In this document: positions 16,814 to 25,759 of the stretch, in pieces | Position numbering within the stretch: the first letter of the stretch is position 1 | How the letters are laid out: every line of letters starts with the position of its first letter | DNA from: Rubripirellula amarantea | GTDB taxonomy: Bacteria; Planctomycetota; Planctomycetia; Pirellulales; Pirellulaceae | Length of the DNA: 64,000 nucleotides | Reading direction: 5' to 3' | NCBI RefSeq assembly: GCF_007859865.1 | Contig: NZ_SJPI01000001.1 | Location: forward strand, 2,789,406-2,853,405 | Position numbers and translations under genes: made by a program | Notes under the pieces: generated by a model | What the model was told of the DNA's origin: nothing | Database searches by the model: none | The model's input: only the letters and a program-made list of their open reading frames with translations

Positions 16814-17917
16814 ATGAGCAAGTCGACCTGCCGCTGGGGAATTCTAAGCACTGCTGGAATCGCAAGGAAAATCTGGAACGCGATCGAAGTCAGCGAAAAT
16901 GGATGCGTGGTCGCGGTGGCTAGTCGTAACGAGGCCAAGGCGCAGCGGTTCATTGACGAATGCAGCGCGCAAACGGCTCCGGAACAATCTGTGCAAGCCG
17001 TCGGTGATTATGAATCGTTGATTGCTGATCCCGACATTGACGCCATCTACGTCCCGCTGCCCACCGGGCTTCGCAAGTCATACGTGGTAGCTGCCGCCAA
17101 GGCGGGCAAGCACGTGCTGTGTGAAAAGCCAGTCGCGATTCACAGTTCCGATCTTGAAGAGATGGTTGGTGCTTGCGAAGCGGCCGGTGTTCAGTTCATC
17201 GACGGTGTGATGTTTGATCATTCGCAGCGTTGGGAAGCACTCAAGTCGACGTTGCTTAACGAATCACCCATTGGAAAGGTGAGGCGAATACAAACTCACT
17301 TCTCGTTCGCTGGTGACGCCACCTTCAAGTCCTCTAATATTCGGACCGACGCCACGCTTGAACCGCATGGATGCCTCGGTGACCTGGGGTGGTATTGCAT
17401 CCGGTTCACGCTGGGCATCATGGGAGGTCACATGCCGCAGTCAATACGGGCTTCTACCGTCACACCTATAAAGGGGGAGGGTTCTGCTTCGGACGTGCCT
17501 GGCGAGTTTGCTGCAGACATGACCTTCGAGGGTGGAGTAACAGCCTCGTTTTACTGCTCTTTTTTGTGTGAAAATCAGCAGACCGCGTGGATTTCAGGCG
17601 AGCAGGGCTATGTCAGCTTGGACGACTTTGTTTTGCCTTTATTGGGCGATCACACCCATTACGACGTGCATCACCACCAACTGTTGATCGACGGATGTCG
17701 CTGGCATTTCCATCGCAACAGCGAAACGGTTAAGTTCGATGAACCGGCGTGTGATCGGGCGGGAGCTCAAGAGATTGCGATGGTCACACGTTTGGCCGAA
17801 GCGGCAATTACGGGCGAAGTCGATGCACGTTATCACGATTTGGCACGACGAACGCAGTTGGTCCTTGATGCATGCCGCCGCAGTGATGCCGCGGGCGGTC
17901 AGGTCATTACGATTTGA
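16814..17917 (+). CDS. Gfo/Idh/MocA family oxidoreductase (cytoplasmic)
   Basis: NAD(P)-dependent oxidoreductase, 367 residues, with no export signal. The Rossmann start is CRWGILSTAGIARKIWNAI, and AGKHVLCEKPVAIHS is the family hallmark. FIDGVMFDHSQRW and the C-terminal sheet domain follow the dimeric glucose-fructose oxidoreductase or trans-dihydrobenzenediol dehydrogenase pattern. Substrate unknown. Confidence 0.9.
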   Translation: MSKSTCRWGILSTAGIARKIWNAIEVSENGCVVAVASRNEAKAQRFIDECSAQTAPEQSVQAVGDYESLIADPDIDAIYVPLPTGLRKSYVVAAAKAGKHVLCEKPVAIHSSDLEEMVGACEAAGVQFIDGVMFDHSQRWEALKSTLLNESPIGKVRRIQTHFSFAGDATFKSSNIRTDATLEPHGCLGDLGWYCIRFTLGIMGGHMPQSIRASTVTPIKGEGSASDVPGEFAADMTFEGGVTASFYCSFLCENQQTAWISGEQGYVSLDDFVLPLLGDHTHYDVHHHQLLIDGCRWHFHRNSETVKFDEPACDRAGAQEIAMVTRLAEAAITGEVDARYHDLARRTQLVLDACRRSDAAGGQVITI

Positions 17918-18138
17918 CCAATGATGCCAGTACTGCGTCTGCGGGACCCCTGTAGTGCGTAGGTGGGATTAACACGCTGCAATTGCGGATTTGTTGATGA
18001 TTTAGAATATCACGCACGACACGAGTCTCTATAATCGATCCGAAACCGATTTGATGTTGCCAGGAGAGAAGTAGAGGAAAGTACAGCAAGCGATGCAGCG
18101 TTTGCCGCCGAATCGGTCACCCACCTTGCAAGCTCACC

Positions 18139-21100
18139 ATGTCTGACAATTTCGAACTGTTTGATCGACATCGCGAAACACCTGTCCGTTGGCAATCAAG
18201 CAAAGAGACCGACAGCGATGATCACAACATTCCTTCCCCATGGAAGAATGGGGATCAATTCGGGCAATTCACTCTTGAGAAGCTGTTAGGTGCCGGCAGT
18301 AGTGGTTGGGTCTTTCGCGCGTACGACGCCGAGCGAGACCGGCATTGCGTGCTAAAAGTATTAAAGCCACGCAACAAAGAAATGCTGCTGCGGAACCGAA
18401 TTGGATTCCGGCGGATGCTAACAATCGAGCATCCCAATCTTGTCAAAGCGGATCGCATCTACCAGATCGACGATTACACAGCTTTAAGCATGAACGAGGT
18501 TCGTGGAACGACGTTGGCTGAAGCGATTCGCCGCATCGCCAACATGGAACCCGAGCAGGCGTTTGCAACGTTGCTTACGCTCATTCGTGACTACGCGACC
18601 GGCTTGGCTGTGTTGCACGCGCACGGTTTGGTTCATCGCGACATCAAGCCTCACAACTTGATGGTTGATGAAAACAATCGTGGCGTGATCATTGACTACA
18701 GCCTTGTAGACTATTACGAGCTCAACGACCAAGCGTCTCATGCGAGCGGGTTATTTATCGCTACGTTGCGGTACACTGCACCGGAGGCAATTTGTCAGCA
18801 GCGTTACTTGCCCGCTGGCGATATTTATTCTCTTGGTCTCGTCGTAGCCGATGCGTTGTACATCGTCGCGAAAGCAACCTCGCATTTTCCGACAAGCCTT
18901 CGTGGCGAAGAAGCATTCACACCTCGATTCGGTGACATGGAAGTCGACACGGATCTCATTATCGAGAATCTGGGTGGTCTGAAACAAATTGTCCCGGACC
19001 TGATTCGTGATGCCTGTGTTGAGATGCTCGATCGGCATCCGTCGGAACGACCTACGGCGATGCGTTTGGCGCGACTGGGACTGCCGCCAACGTCCGTGGT
19101 GCCGTGGGTGGTCGAAGACCCAATGTTTGGGCGTCAGGAAGAACTGAAGAAAGTATCAGATTGGGCCGACAGCGTTTTCGAGGGAAAGGTTTCTCGATTG
19201 CACATTACCGGCCCATCGGGAATCGGGAAGTCACGTTTGCTGACCGAAGTGGTGAATTTGATCGAGAGCCGACGTTGGGGTCAGGTCTTTACAGCGAAGT
19301 GCCGCGCTCGCGAAGACGCTCCGCTTCAGGCGTTTGCTCAAATATGTGACATGATCGGTCACCGATACCGACGCGAAGATCGCGAGAAAATGCGACTGCA
19401 TGCGTGTAGCGCAAATTTTCTTTGCCAATCGTTTCCGGTGCTGGGCGCCGTGATCCAACGGGTCGACGAATTCGACCCTACACCGGTGCAAGAACTTACT
19501 CGCGACGATGCACTCGAAGCGGGGGCGCAACTGAGTGAAGAACTTCGCAACATGGGGCCGTTGTTTATCGTGATCGACGATGCTCAGTGGGCGGATCGAG
19601 ATAGCCTGAATGTCCTCGACCGTTTGCAAGTGGCAGTGGGGCAACATGGATTGGGCCTGATCACCGTTTCTCGCGAGCCGAAAGATCCGCAACGAAGGTC
19701 TGCCAACGTCACGATCGCGTTGGAAAAGTTGTCTCTGAAGACGGCCGTCGAAATGTTGCAGCACGCTGCGCAGCGTCACGGGCTCGATGTACCGTTGGAT
19801 CAGATCGAACGATACGCCGTTACAGCCGACGGCAGTGCATTTCGTTTGCAAGAGTTGGCCGAGGAATTTAGCCCAAGCGGGATGCTTCATTGGCTGCATC
19901 GACCACTTGGCGAAGACGATGAACTTGGTGAATTGGCTGTTCAGCCCGATCCGTATGGTTCGATTGATCAATTTTGGCGTCGCCGCGTCGACATGCTAAG
20001 CAGTGATGCGAAGGCGTTGTTGCCGTTGATTGCTGCGGGTGGTCATTCATCGACACGTCAATTGACCGAGCTATCCGGGCTTGGCGATGCCGTCGATGCC
20101 GCGATATCGGAATTGACCAAAGCCCGATTGATCATTGACGACGCCACCGGTCGAGAATGCATTTCCATTTTGCATGACCGTGTTGCCGACGAATTGGTTG
20201 GTTCGTTTAGCGAGCAGGTTCAACATGCCGCTCATGCGAAATGGGCTGAGCTGTTGATCAAGGAAGAGAACCCTGAATTAGCAGCTCGAATTGCGGGCCA
20301 TTTGTTCGCTGCCAATCGACCTACCCAAGCGGTTCACTTTGCGATCTTGGCTGCGGAGGATGCTGAGCGTTTGCTTGCTCTCACCGAAGCTGCACGTTGG
20401 TTTTCTATCGCCGCGAAGTACACCGAAGGCAAAGAACGCGTCGACTTGGTTCGCCGAACCGCACGCAACTATCTTGACGCCGACCGGCCGGCTGCGGCCG
20501 CGCAGTACTACCGTGAATTGTCGAAGCTTGTCGATGGTGACGAACGCGACGAATGCGAACGTCTTTCGGTAATTCTTTCGATCCGATGTGGTCGGTTCTT
20601 ATCAGTCCGAGACCAGCTCGACAAGCTGACAAAGCGGCTGCAATTGCCGCGTCCGAAATCGTCGTTGATGTCGGTGGTTTCTATCGCCATTCGCTATTCC
20701 AAGCTCGCCTGGAAGCGTCGAAAACGAAAGACCAACGGCGTCGAGGTTCGCGACGTGGTAGAGGCGTTTGGAATCGGAAAGGAATCTGCCGACGGTGTCG
20801 ACTCTTCAAGCGAGTACGTTCTGCAACGTAAACGGCTAGACATGTGCAACCAGCTTGCCCGGCCGATGAGCTTGTTCGACAGCCTTTACGCCGCCGAGCT
20901 CAATGTTGTCGCGGCGAGCTTGGTCGCGGATTACGGAACTGATGAACAACGCATCCATGTCGCTGTCGGCGAAGCCGTGTTTGGGTGCTACAACCCTGGC
21001 AAAGCTCGGAATGATGGCGAGGCGATCATTCTGGCGCTCAACCAATACGTATCTGCGAATGGTCAACTTAAATCACGGGCAGACGTTTGGGCTGCTATCG

Positions 21101-22062
21101 CGTGCGCACATACGCTGGCGAGTCGATGGAGCCAGGTGAATGCTCCGTTGCGTTTAGCTGTCGACGCGTATCAATCACTGCGAGACCGAAACGGGTTCGA
21201 ACTCGCTCACACTCAATGGATGGATCTTTGGGCCGATTGGAACCTGGGGCGTTGGTCGCAAATGCGAGATCCGTCCGAGCAAATGATTTCTGATGCTACA
21301 AAGCGAAGTGACCTCTACATGCAATTGCTCACTGTAGGAGGCTTCGGGGTAGGCTCTTATTTGATTGACGATCGACTAGACGAACTTCAACGAGTCTTTG
21401 AAGCGAACCAAAAGACAGAATTTGATAGCCGAAATACGGTGCTGTTTCAGGTATTCGACTGGATGGCCCAAGTTCAGTTGCAATGGTACGAGGGGAATTA
21501 CAGGGAAGCTTGGAATATTTACCGCACCATGGAACCAGCGCTACACCGGTATCCATTTGGCAGCATGCAAATGATGCGGATCGTGCGTGCATCCTTCGGA
21601 TCGTTGGGAGCCTTGCACTGCTTCAACGACGCCCATGCTGCTGCTTGGACCCGCCAGGTGCAGATGCGCATTGTTCAGCTCCGACGAGAAAAAAATCCAT
21701 TCTCCGACGCAATCGCTGATCTGCATGAAGGCCTACTTCACGAGAAATTGGTGGGGGTTTCAGGCAAGGCAAACGATCGAGACAGAGCGATCGAATTATT
21801 CAATTCGGCGATCAAGCTGGCTAAGCCACAGCGGCTTCGACCGATCGAATTGGCGGCCATTGACGCGATTTCACGTCTGAGTGCTGAACTGAATGGGGAC
21901 TTAAGCGGTGACCTCATTGGGGACTTCATTGAGGACTTAAGCGGAACCGATCCGCAGGCGGTTTCCACCGGTCAGCTCGTCAACCGCATGGTGAAGCAGG
22001 GAATCGCTCAGCCGGAAAAACTTGCTCGTCTTTACACGATTGATCCCAAGTCCATAAGTTGA
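18139..22062 (+). CDS. Ser/Thr protein kinase fused to AAA-type ATPase and helical repeats
   Basis: 1,307-residue multidomain signalling protein. The kinase domain (about 40-310) has the glycine loop LGAGSSGWVFR, ATP-binding Lys73 and HRDIKPHN at 167-174. Its metal-binding DFG is replaced by DYS at 186-188; APE is kept at 215-217. An ATPase region follows with P-loop GPSGIGKS near residue 360 and Walker B-like LFIVIDDAQWADRD near 475, the STAND/AAA layout of TOMM-type kinases. The remainder is helical TPR-like repeats. No membrane segment is seen. It is the first gene of a three-gene unit with a SUKH-like and a DUF3524 gene. Confidence 0.9.
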   Translation: MSDNFELFDRHRETPVRWQSSKETDSDDHNIPSPWKNGDQFGQFTLEKLLGAGSSGWVFRAYDAERDRHCVLKVLKPRNKEMLLRNRIGFRRMLTIEHPNLVKADRIYQIDDYTALSMNEVRGTTLAEAIRRIANMEPEQAFATLLTLIRDYATGLAVLHAHGLVHRDIKPHNLMVDENNRGVIIDYSLVDYYELNDQASHASGLFIATLRYTAPEAICQQRYLPAGDIYSLGLVVADALYIVAKATSHFPTSLRGEEAFTPRFGDMEVDTDLIIENLGGLKQIVPDLIRDACVEMLDRHPSERPTAMRLARLGLPPTSVVPWVVEDPMFGRQEELKKVSDWADSVFEGKVSRLHITGPSGIGKSRLLTEVVNLIESRRWGQVFTAKCRAREDAPLQAFAQICDMIGHRYRREDREKMRLHACSANFLCQSFPVLGAVIQRVDEFDPTPVQELTRDDALEAGAQLSEELRNMGPLFIVIDDAQWADRDSLNVLDRLQVAVGQHGLGLITVSREPKDPQRRSANVTIALEKLSLKTAVEMLQHAAQRHGLDVPLDQIERYAVTADGSAFRLQELAEEFSPSGMLHWLHRPLGEDDELGELAVQPDPYGSIDQFWRRRVDMLSSDAKALLPLIAAGGHSSTRQLTELSGLGDAVDAAISELTKARLIIDDATGRECISILHDRVADELVGSFSEQVQHAAHAKWAELLIKEENPELAARIAGHLFAANRPTQAVHFAILAAEDAERLLALTEAARWFSIAAKYTEGKERVDLVRRTARNYLDADRPAAAAQYYRELSKLVDGDERDECERLSVILSIRCGRFLSVRDQLDKLTKRLQLPRPKSSLMSVVSIAIRYSKLAWKRRKRKTNGVEVRDVVEAFGIGKESADGVDSSSEYVLQRKRLDMCNQLARPMSLFDSLYAAELNVVAASLVADYGTDEQRIHVAVGEAVFGCYNPGKARNDGEAIILALNQYVSANGQLKSRADVWAAIACAHTLASRWSQVNAPLRLAVDAYQSLRDRNGFELAHTQWMDLWADWNLGRWSQMRDPSEQMISDATKRSDLYMQLLTVGGFGVGSYLIDDRLDELQRVFEANQKTEFDSRNTVLFQVFDWMAQVQLQWYEGNYREAWNIYRTMEPALHRYPFGSMQMMRIVRASFGSLGALHCFNDAHAAAWTRQVQMRIVQLRREKNPFSDAIADLHEGLLHEKLVGVSGKANDRDRAIELFNSAIKLAKPQRLRPIELAAIDAISRLSAELNGDLSGDLIGDFIEDLSGTDPQAVSTGQLVNRMVKQGIAQPEKLARLYTIDPKSIS
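21892..21939 (+). repeat. 12-bp in-frame tandem repeat, 4 copies, near the kinase C-terminus
   Basis: Four 12-bp units (21892, 21904, 21916, 21928) encode NGDL, SGDL, IGDF and IEDL. The period is a multiple of three, so copy-number change keeps the frame. The repeat lies in a probable linker about 40 residues from the kinase C-terminus. Confidence 0.85.
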
Positions 22063-22114
22063 GAGGGCAATTGTCTGCACTTCCCTCTCTTTTGATGCTC
22101 TTCTTAGCCCAGCA

Positions 22115-23269
22115 TTGTCTTCGTCTTCTGATTCTCCGCCGCCTTCTTCGGATTGGTCCCGGCGACTTGCCCATCGCTATCAGGTGGAACTTTCAGCAAC
22201 CCTGGCTGATTGGTTCGACCGACGCATGTGGGAGCAAGTTGGGGCTGGCGAGTTTCATGCGCCCATATCACCGCAAGAGTTGCTAGAGCCGTTTCCCGAC
22301 GCAATCTGGCCAGCTTTGATGCGTTGCGACCTTATCCCAATCATCGGCAATAACGCAGGCGACTACATTTGCGCCGTCGTCGACGCTGATAATCGCGACG
22401 CGGAGTACATACATTGGTTTCACGGCGGTGGAGATTGGATCCCCTGGGGCAAGTCCCTTCCAGAGGCCTTGGTGTTTGATGCCGTCAACCATCGTTTGCC
22501 GGGGCCCAAACGGGACAATGCGATCCCCGCGGAAGATCCGCGACCGAATCATCAATCGACTCTCGCGACGGATCCATTGTTGGCGTGGGCGCGATCGCAC
22601 TTACCGGCCAACCTTCGATTGGAACTAGATGATTCATCGCTATACGAAACAATTTTCGAAAGCGACATTTCCTTCGAAGCAGCACGCCTTCGGAAGATCG
22701 AAGCGATCTTCGAGAATCCATCGGCAGAATCACACCTCGCCGATGCCATGCGTTTGGTCAACGAGGTGATCCGTCGACGTAATGATCTGGCATGGGCCCA
22801 TCACGTGGCCGGCGACATCTCGCAAAGACAAGGTGATGCGGATGCCGCGAGTCACCATTTCTTGGCGTCATGCTTCTGTTCCGTCTTCAGCGATCAATCA
22901 GTTCGTCTGCGTCACAACTGGGACAACCGAGTCGCCGTCAAATTTGGTGCATCACAATTGGCATCGTTATCCGCCGATGATGCTTACTACCTTCAATTGT
23001 TAGTTGGCCCTGATTCATCTAAACGTAAACAGCTTATTACCGAATATTGGATCAACGAATCCGAGCGAGCGAGCGCGGCAGGCCAAAATGACATTGCTTA
23101 CGACTACGTCATCAATGCAGGGTGGGATGTGGGGGCACCTGATCTTAGGTCCTATGGAAGAATCATCAAACTTGCGTCCGAGTATGCTGAAAAAGCTGGG
23201 CAATCAGCCCGACATCACATTGCCGAAACGCATCTCGCTTGTTTTCAGTCTCGCTATGGTCGACTGTGA
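22115..23269 (+). CDS. SUKH (SMI1/KNR4)-like protein with C-terminal TPR-like helices
   Basis: 384 residues. The region around 45-125 (LLEPFPDAIWPALMRCDL, then IHWFHGGGDWIPWGKSLPEAL) fits the SMI1/KNR4 or SUKH fold, a ligand-binding fold known from toxin immunity proteins and regulators. The C-terminal two thirds look like helical repeats (AWAHHVAGDISQRQGDADAA). The start is uncertain: TTG at 22115 is the first in-frame start after the kinase stop. No toxin is adjacent, so immunity is unlikely. Its position suggests an adaptor for the kinase; that is inference. Confidence 0.65.
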   Translation: MSSSSDSPPPSSDWSRRLAHRYQVELSATLADWFDRRMWEQVGAGEFHAPISPQELLEPFPDAIWPALMRCDLIPIIGNNAGDYICAVVDADNRDAEYIHWFHGGGDWIPWGKSLPEALVFDAVNHRLPGPKRDNAIPAEDPRPNHQSTLATDPLLAWARSHLPANLRLELDDSSLYETIFESDISFEAARLRKIEAIFENPSAESHLADAMRLVNEVIRRRNDLAWAHHVAGDISQRQGDADAASHHFLASCFCSVFSDQSVRLRHNWDNRVAVKFGASQLASLSADDAYYLQLLVGPDSSKRKQLITEYWINESERASAAGQNDIAYDYVINAGWDVGAPDLRSYGRIIKLASEYAEKAGQSARHHIAETHLACFQSRYGRL

Positions 23270-24381
23270 GCGGTAGGCGAGTACTTGCGATTGATCCTTT
23301 TCACGGCGGGTCGCACTTAGCTTTTCTCGAAGGGGTGGTCGGAAGTAGTCGGCATGCGTGGACCGTTATCGCCGACAAGCCGGTACATTGGAAATGGCGA
23401 ATGCGAGCGTCGGCGCTCAAGCTAGCCCAGTTGGCTCAAGACGAAGTCAACGCACGTGGCAAACCTGAATTGATTTTTTGCACGGACATGCTGGACGTTC
23501 CCGCTTGGTTGGGAATGATGCGAAAGACTGATTTGAGCGATGTCCCGGTCGTGATCTACTTTCACGAGAACCAATGGACCTATCCGACCTCGCTAAGATC
23601 ACGCGTCGATTTTCATTTCGGATACACGAACTTGATGTCCGCATTTGCGGCGGACCATTGTGTGTTCAATTCAGCTTATCATCGCGACGATTTTTTGAAT
23701 GCCTCGAAGAAGTTCGTGGCCTCGATGCCAGATTCGCATGAGGCTCATCCTTGGAAGATGCTGAACGACAAATGCTGCGTCATATACCCGGGATTCGATG
23801 TTGGCTCGTCTGCCCCGATTCGTTCAGCCGACTTCAGCGCTAACTCAATCGTTCTCGGTTGGGTATCGCGATGGGAATCCGACAAGCGGCCTGACGAGTT
23901 TCTGCGGTTGTGTCGCATGCTGGACGAGCGAGGCATCGACTTCCAGTTGGTTTTGTTGGGACCACAACCGAACGAGCAGCTCACCGAGTCGCTTGAACTG
24001 CGGCGGAACTTCGCGAATCGCATCATTCACGATGGATATGCTAGGACAAGGCAAGAGTATCTGACATGGCTGAGCAGGATTGACATCGTTGTTTCCACCG
24101 CCGATCACGAATTCTTTGGCATTGCGATTTGCGAAGCGATTGCATCAGGAGCGATTCCGGTCGTTCCCGATCGTTTGAGTTATCTCGAGCTAGTTCCGAA
24201 ATCGCAGAGATATGACACAATCGAAAACGCTTGTTTGCAAATCCAAGAAATTGCAAACACCCCGTCGCGAGATCGAGAGCCTATCTTTCAAGAGTGTCTC
24301 AATAAAATCCAGCCCATGCACTTGAGTCAATCAGTCATGGAAATCGACCTGTTGATTGAACGACTAGTATCGACCGACTAG
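23266..24381 (+). CDS. DUF3524 glycosyltransferase, tRNA-queuosine mannosyltransferase-like
   Basis: 371 residues starting at GTG 23266, overlapping the upstream stop by four bases (GTGA), which indicates translational coupling. The N-terminus VLAIDPFHGGSHLAF matches the DUF3524 signature of GTDC1/QTMAN-like enzymes, and VIYFHENQWTYP is a second family block. The C-terminal half is a GT-B donor domain with VLGWVSRWESDKRP and EFFGIAICEAIASGAIPVV. In animals the homologue mannosylates queuosine in tRNA-Asp; whether this bacterial one does the same is inference. Confidence 0.82.
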   Translation: MSGRRVLAIDPFHGGSHLAFLEGVVGSSRHAWTVIADKPVHWKWRMRASALKLAQLAQDEVNARGKPELIFCTDMLDVPAWLGMMRKTDLSDVPVVIYFHENQWTYPTSLRSRVDFHFGYTNLMSAFAADHCVFNSAYHRDDFLNASKKFVASMPDSHEAHPWKMLNDKCCVIYPGFDVGSSAPIRSADFSANSIVLGWVSRWESDKRPDEFLRLCRMLDERGIDFQLVLLGPQPNEQLTESLELRRNFANRIIHDGYARTRQEYLTWLSRIDIVVSTADHEFFGIAICEAIASGAIPVVPDRLSYLELVPKSQRYDTIENACLQIQEIANTPSRDREPIFQECLNKIQPMHLSQSVMEIDLLIERLVSTD

Positions 24382-24456
24382 CTGATCCATCGCAACTGCG
24401 CTGACTGACACTTACACTCGGCCCGCGTTAAAGCAGACCCTAGCATGCGAGCTGGA

Positions 24457-25413
24457 TTAAAGTTGGCCAGCAATGAACGCTTCGCCCATCGCCGATGGCA
24501 CTTCTGCTTCGGCCAATACGAGCGCCGCCCCGTTGGCTACCACGCGAGCTTGCATTTGTTGAGTAAACGCAACTGCTTCGGCGCGGCGAATTTCGGCGTG
24601 CGCTTGTGCGATTCGAGTATCGGCAACCGCTTGATCACTCTGCAACCTAGCACCGATATTTTCTCCCACATCAATGTCGTAGATATCAATGGATACGATC
24701 TCGAATGCTGTGTTGGTATCCAATCCGTTGATCATCGGGCCTTTCGAGATTTGTGAAGGCATCTCTAGGACGTCCATGTGACTTTCCGCTGAACCGATAG
24801 CGGAGATGATGCCCTGGCCAACGCGAGCGACGATCGTCTCTTCGGTTGCTCCGCCGATCAGTTGATCAAGATTGGTGCGAACGGTTACCCGAGCGCCGAC
24901 GCGAAGCTCGACCCCATTCTTCGCTACGGCACTGAGCGTTTCATTGCCACCGTTTTCGCCACTTGGGCAATGAATGACTCGTGGCGTTACGCTAGTTTGG
25001 ACTGCCTGAAGGACATCTCGACCCGCTAGGTCAATGGCTGCGGCGCGATCGAAGTCGAGTGCAATCCCAGCGCGTTGAGCCACGATTTGGGCCATCACCA
25101 CTTTCATCACATTGCCGCCCGCCAAATGATGAGCCTGCAGTCGCGTGGTGCTCATTCCGGTCACGCGGTCAATCGGCAAGCCCGCCTGTTTAGCCATGAT
25201 TTTGGCTGTCACGATCATCGAATGGTCGATCCGCAAAAAGCTCATGACGATCAAACTCTTCAGGCTGACTTCTGCGCCGCACATGTAAGCTTGGAACCAG
25301 TAAGATCCCCACTTGATGACCACACCGATGATCGCCAGCGAGATAAGTGCCAGGACGATCAATCCACCGATCGTCCACCAGGCATTTTCTGTTGCTCCAA
25401 AGATCAAGCTCAT
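24457..25413 (-). CDS. floA: flotillin-like protein FloA
   Basis: Membrane scaffold of bacterial functional microdomains, about 318 residues from the ATG at 25413. One N-terminal hydrophobic hairpin (TIGGLIVLALISLAIIGVVI), then the SPFH-like region with VELRVGARVTVRTNLDQLIGGATEETI, then a helical stretch (AQAHAEIRRAEAVAFTQQMQA) that drives oligomerisation. The GNVMKVVMAQIVAQRAGI segment is specific to the FloA/YqfA group. An NfeD partner, common elsewhere, is not adjacent. Confidence 0.93.
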   Translation of the reverse strand: MSLIFGATENAWWTIGGLIVLALISLAIIGVVIKWGSYWFQAYMCGAEVSLKSLIVMSFLRIDHSMIVTAKIMAKQAGLPIDRVTGMSTTRLQAHHLAGGNVMKVVMAQIVAQRAGIALDFDRAAAIDLAGRDVLQAVQTSVTPRVIHCPSGENGGNETLSAVAKNGVELRVGARVTVRTNLDQLIGGATEETIVARVGQGIISAIGSAESHMDVLEMPSQISKGPMINGLDTNTAFEIVSIDIYDIDVGENIGARLQSDQAVADTRIAQAHAEIRRAEAVAFTQQMQARVVANGAALVLAEAEVPSAMGEAFIAGQL

Positions 25414-25759
25414 TGCATTCACGGTCGAATTCCTGCCAAAACGCTCCACCACCGACTCGCCGAAGGAGCAAATGCCTTCGACGCAGCCGACTTCCTCGGG
25501 TGACCTTCGCTACAGGTGACCAGATTGTCATTTCTAACCGCATCATGTTAGCGTCGCGTTCATGTTAGCGGGTGGGGGTATCTATTTACGCTGAATTTCG
25601 ATCAAAGACGTAAAAGTGAGCGTTCTAGCTGATGTTTTTGGTGATGCGAGTCAAACGAGGCCCAAAATCGCATTGCTCGCTAAAACGGACCGGGGTTGGC
25701 TATAACGAATCGGGGGTAGGCTATAACGAACCAATTCACCTCGTTCATGCGAAAGTATT
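25414..25759. other. divergent intergenic region between floA and the restriction gene
   Basis: About 346 bp with no supported gene; it should carry both promoters. Two duplications stand out: CATGTTAGCG at 25544-25553 and again at 25561-25570, and a 20-21 bp repeat at 25691-25731. A tiny frame, ATG 25747 to TAA 25773 (8 codons, MRKYFESE), overlaps the presumed restriction gene start and could be a leader, but this is weak. Confidence 0.5.
25691..25731. repeat. tandem 20-21 bp repeat upstream of the restriction gene
   Basis: Copies at 25691-25710 and 25711-25731 share CGGGG and GGCTATAACGAA. They are adjacent and end about 30 bp before the presumed TTG start of the endonuclease gene, where an operator or duplicated promoter element could act. 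Confidence 0.7.

Noticed and set aside
19231-19971. 246-codon frame antisense to the kinase
   Set aside because: The sense strand shows P-loop and Walker B motifs in a continuous 1,307-residue protein; the antisense reading is a shadow.
22095-22114. ATG at 22095 as a start for the SUKH-like gene
   Set aside because: It is out of frame with the conserved reading; the in-frame start is TTG at 22115.
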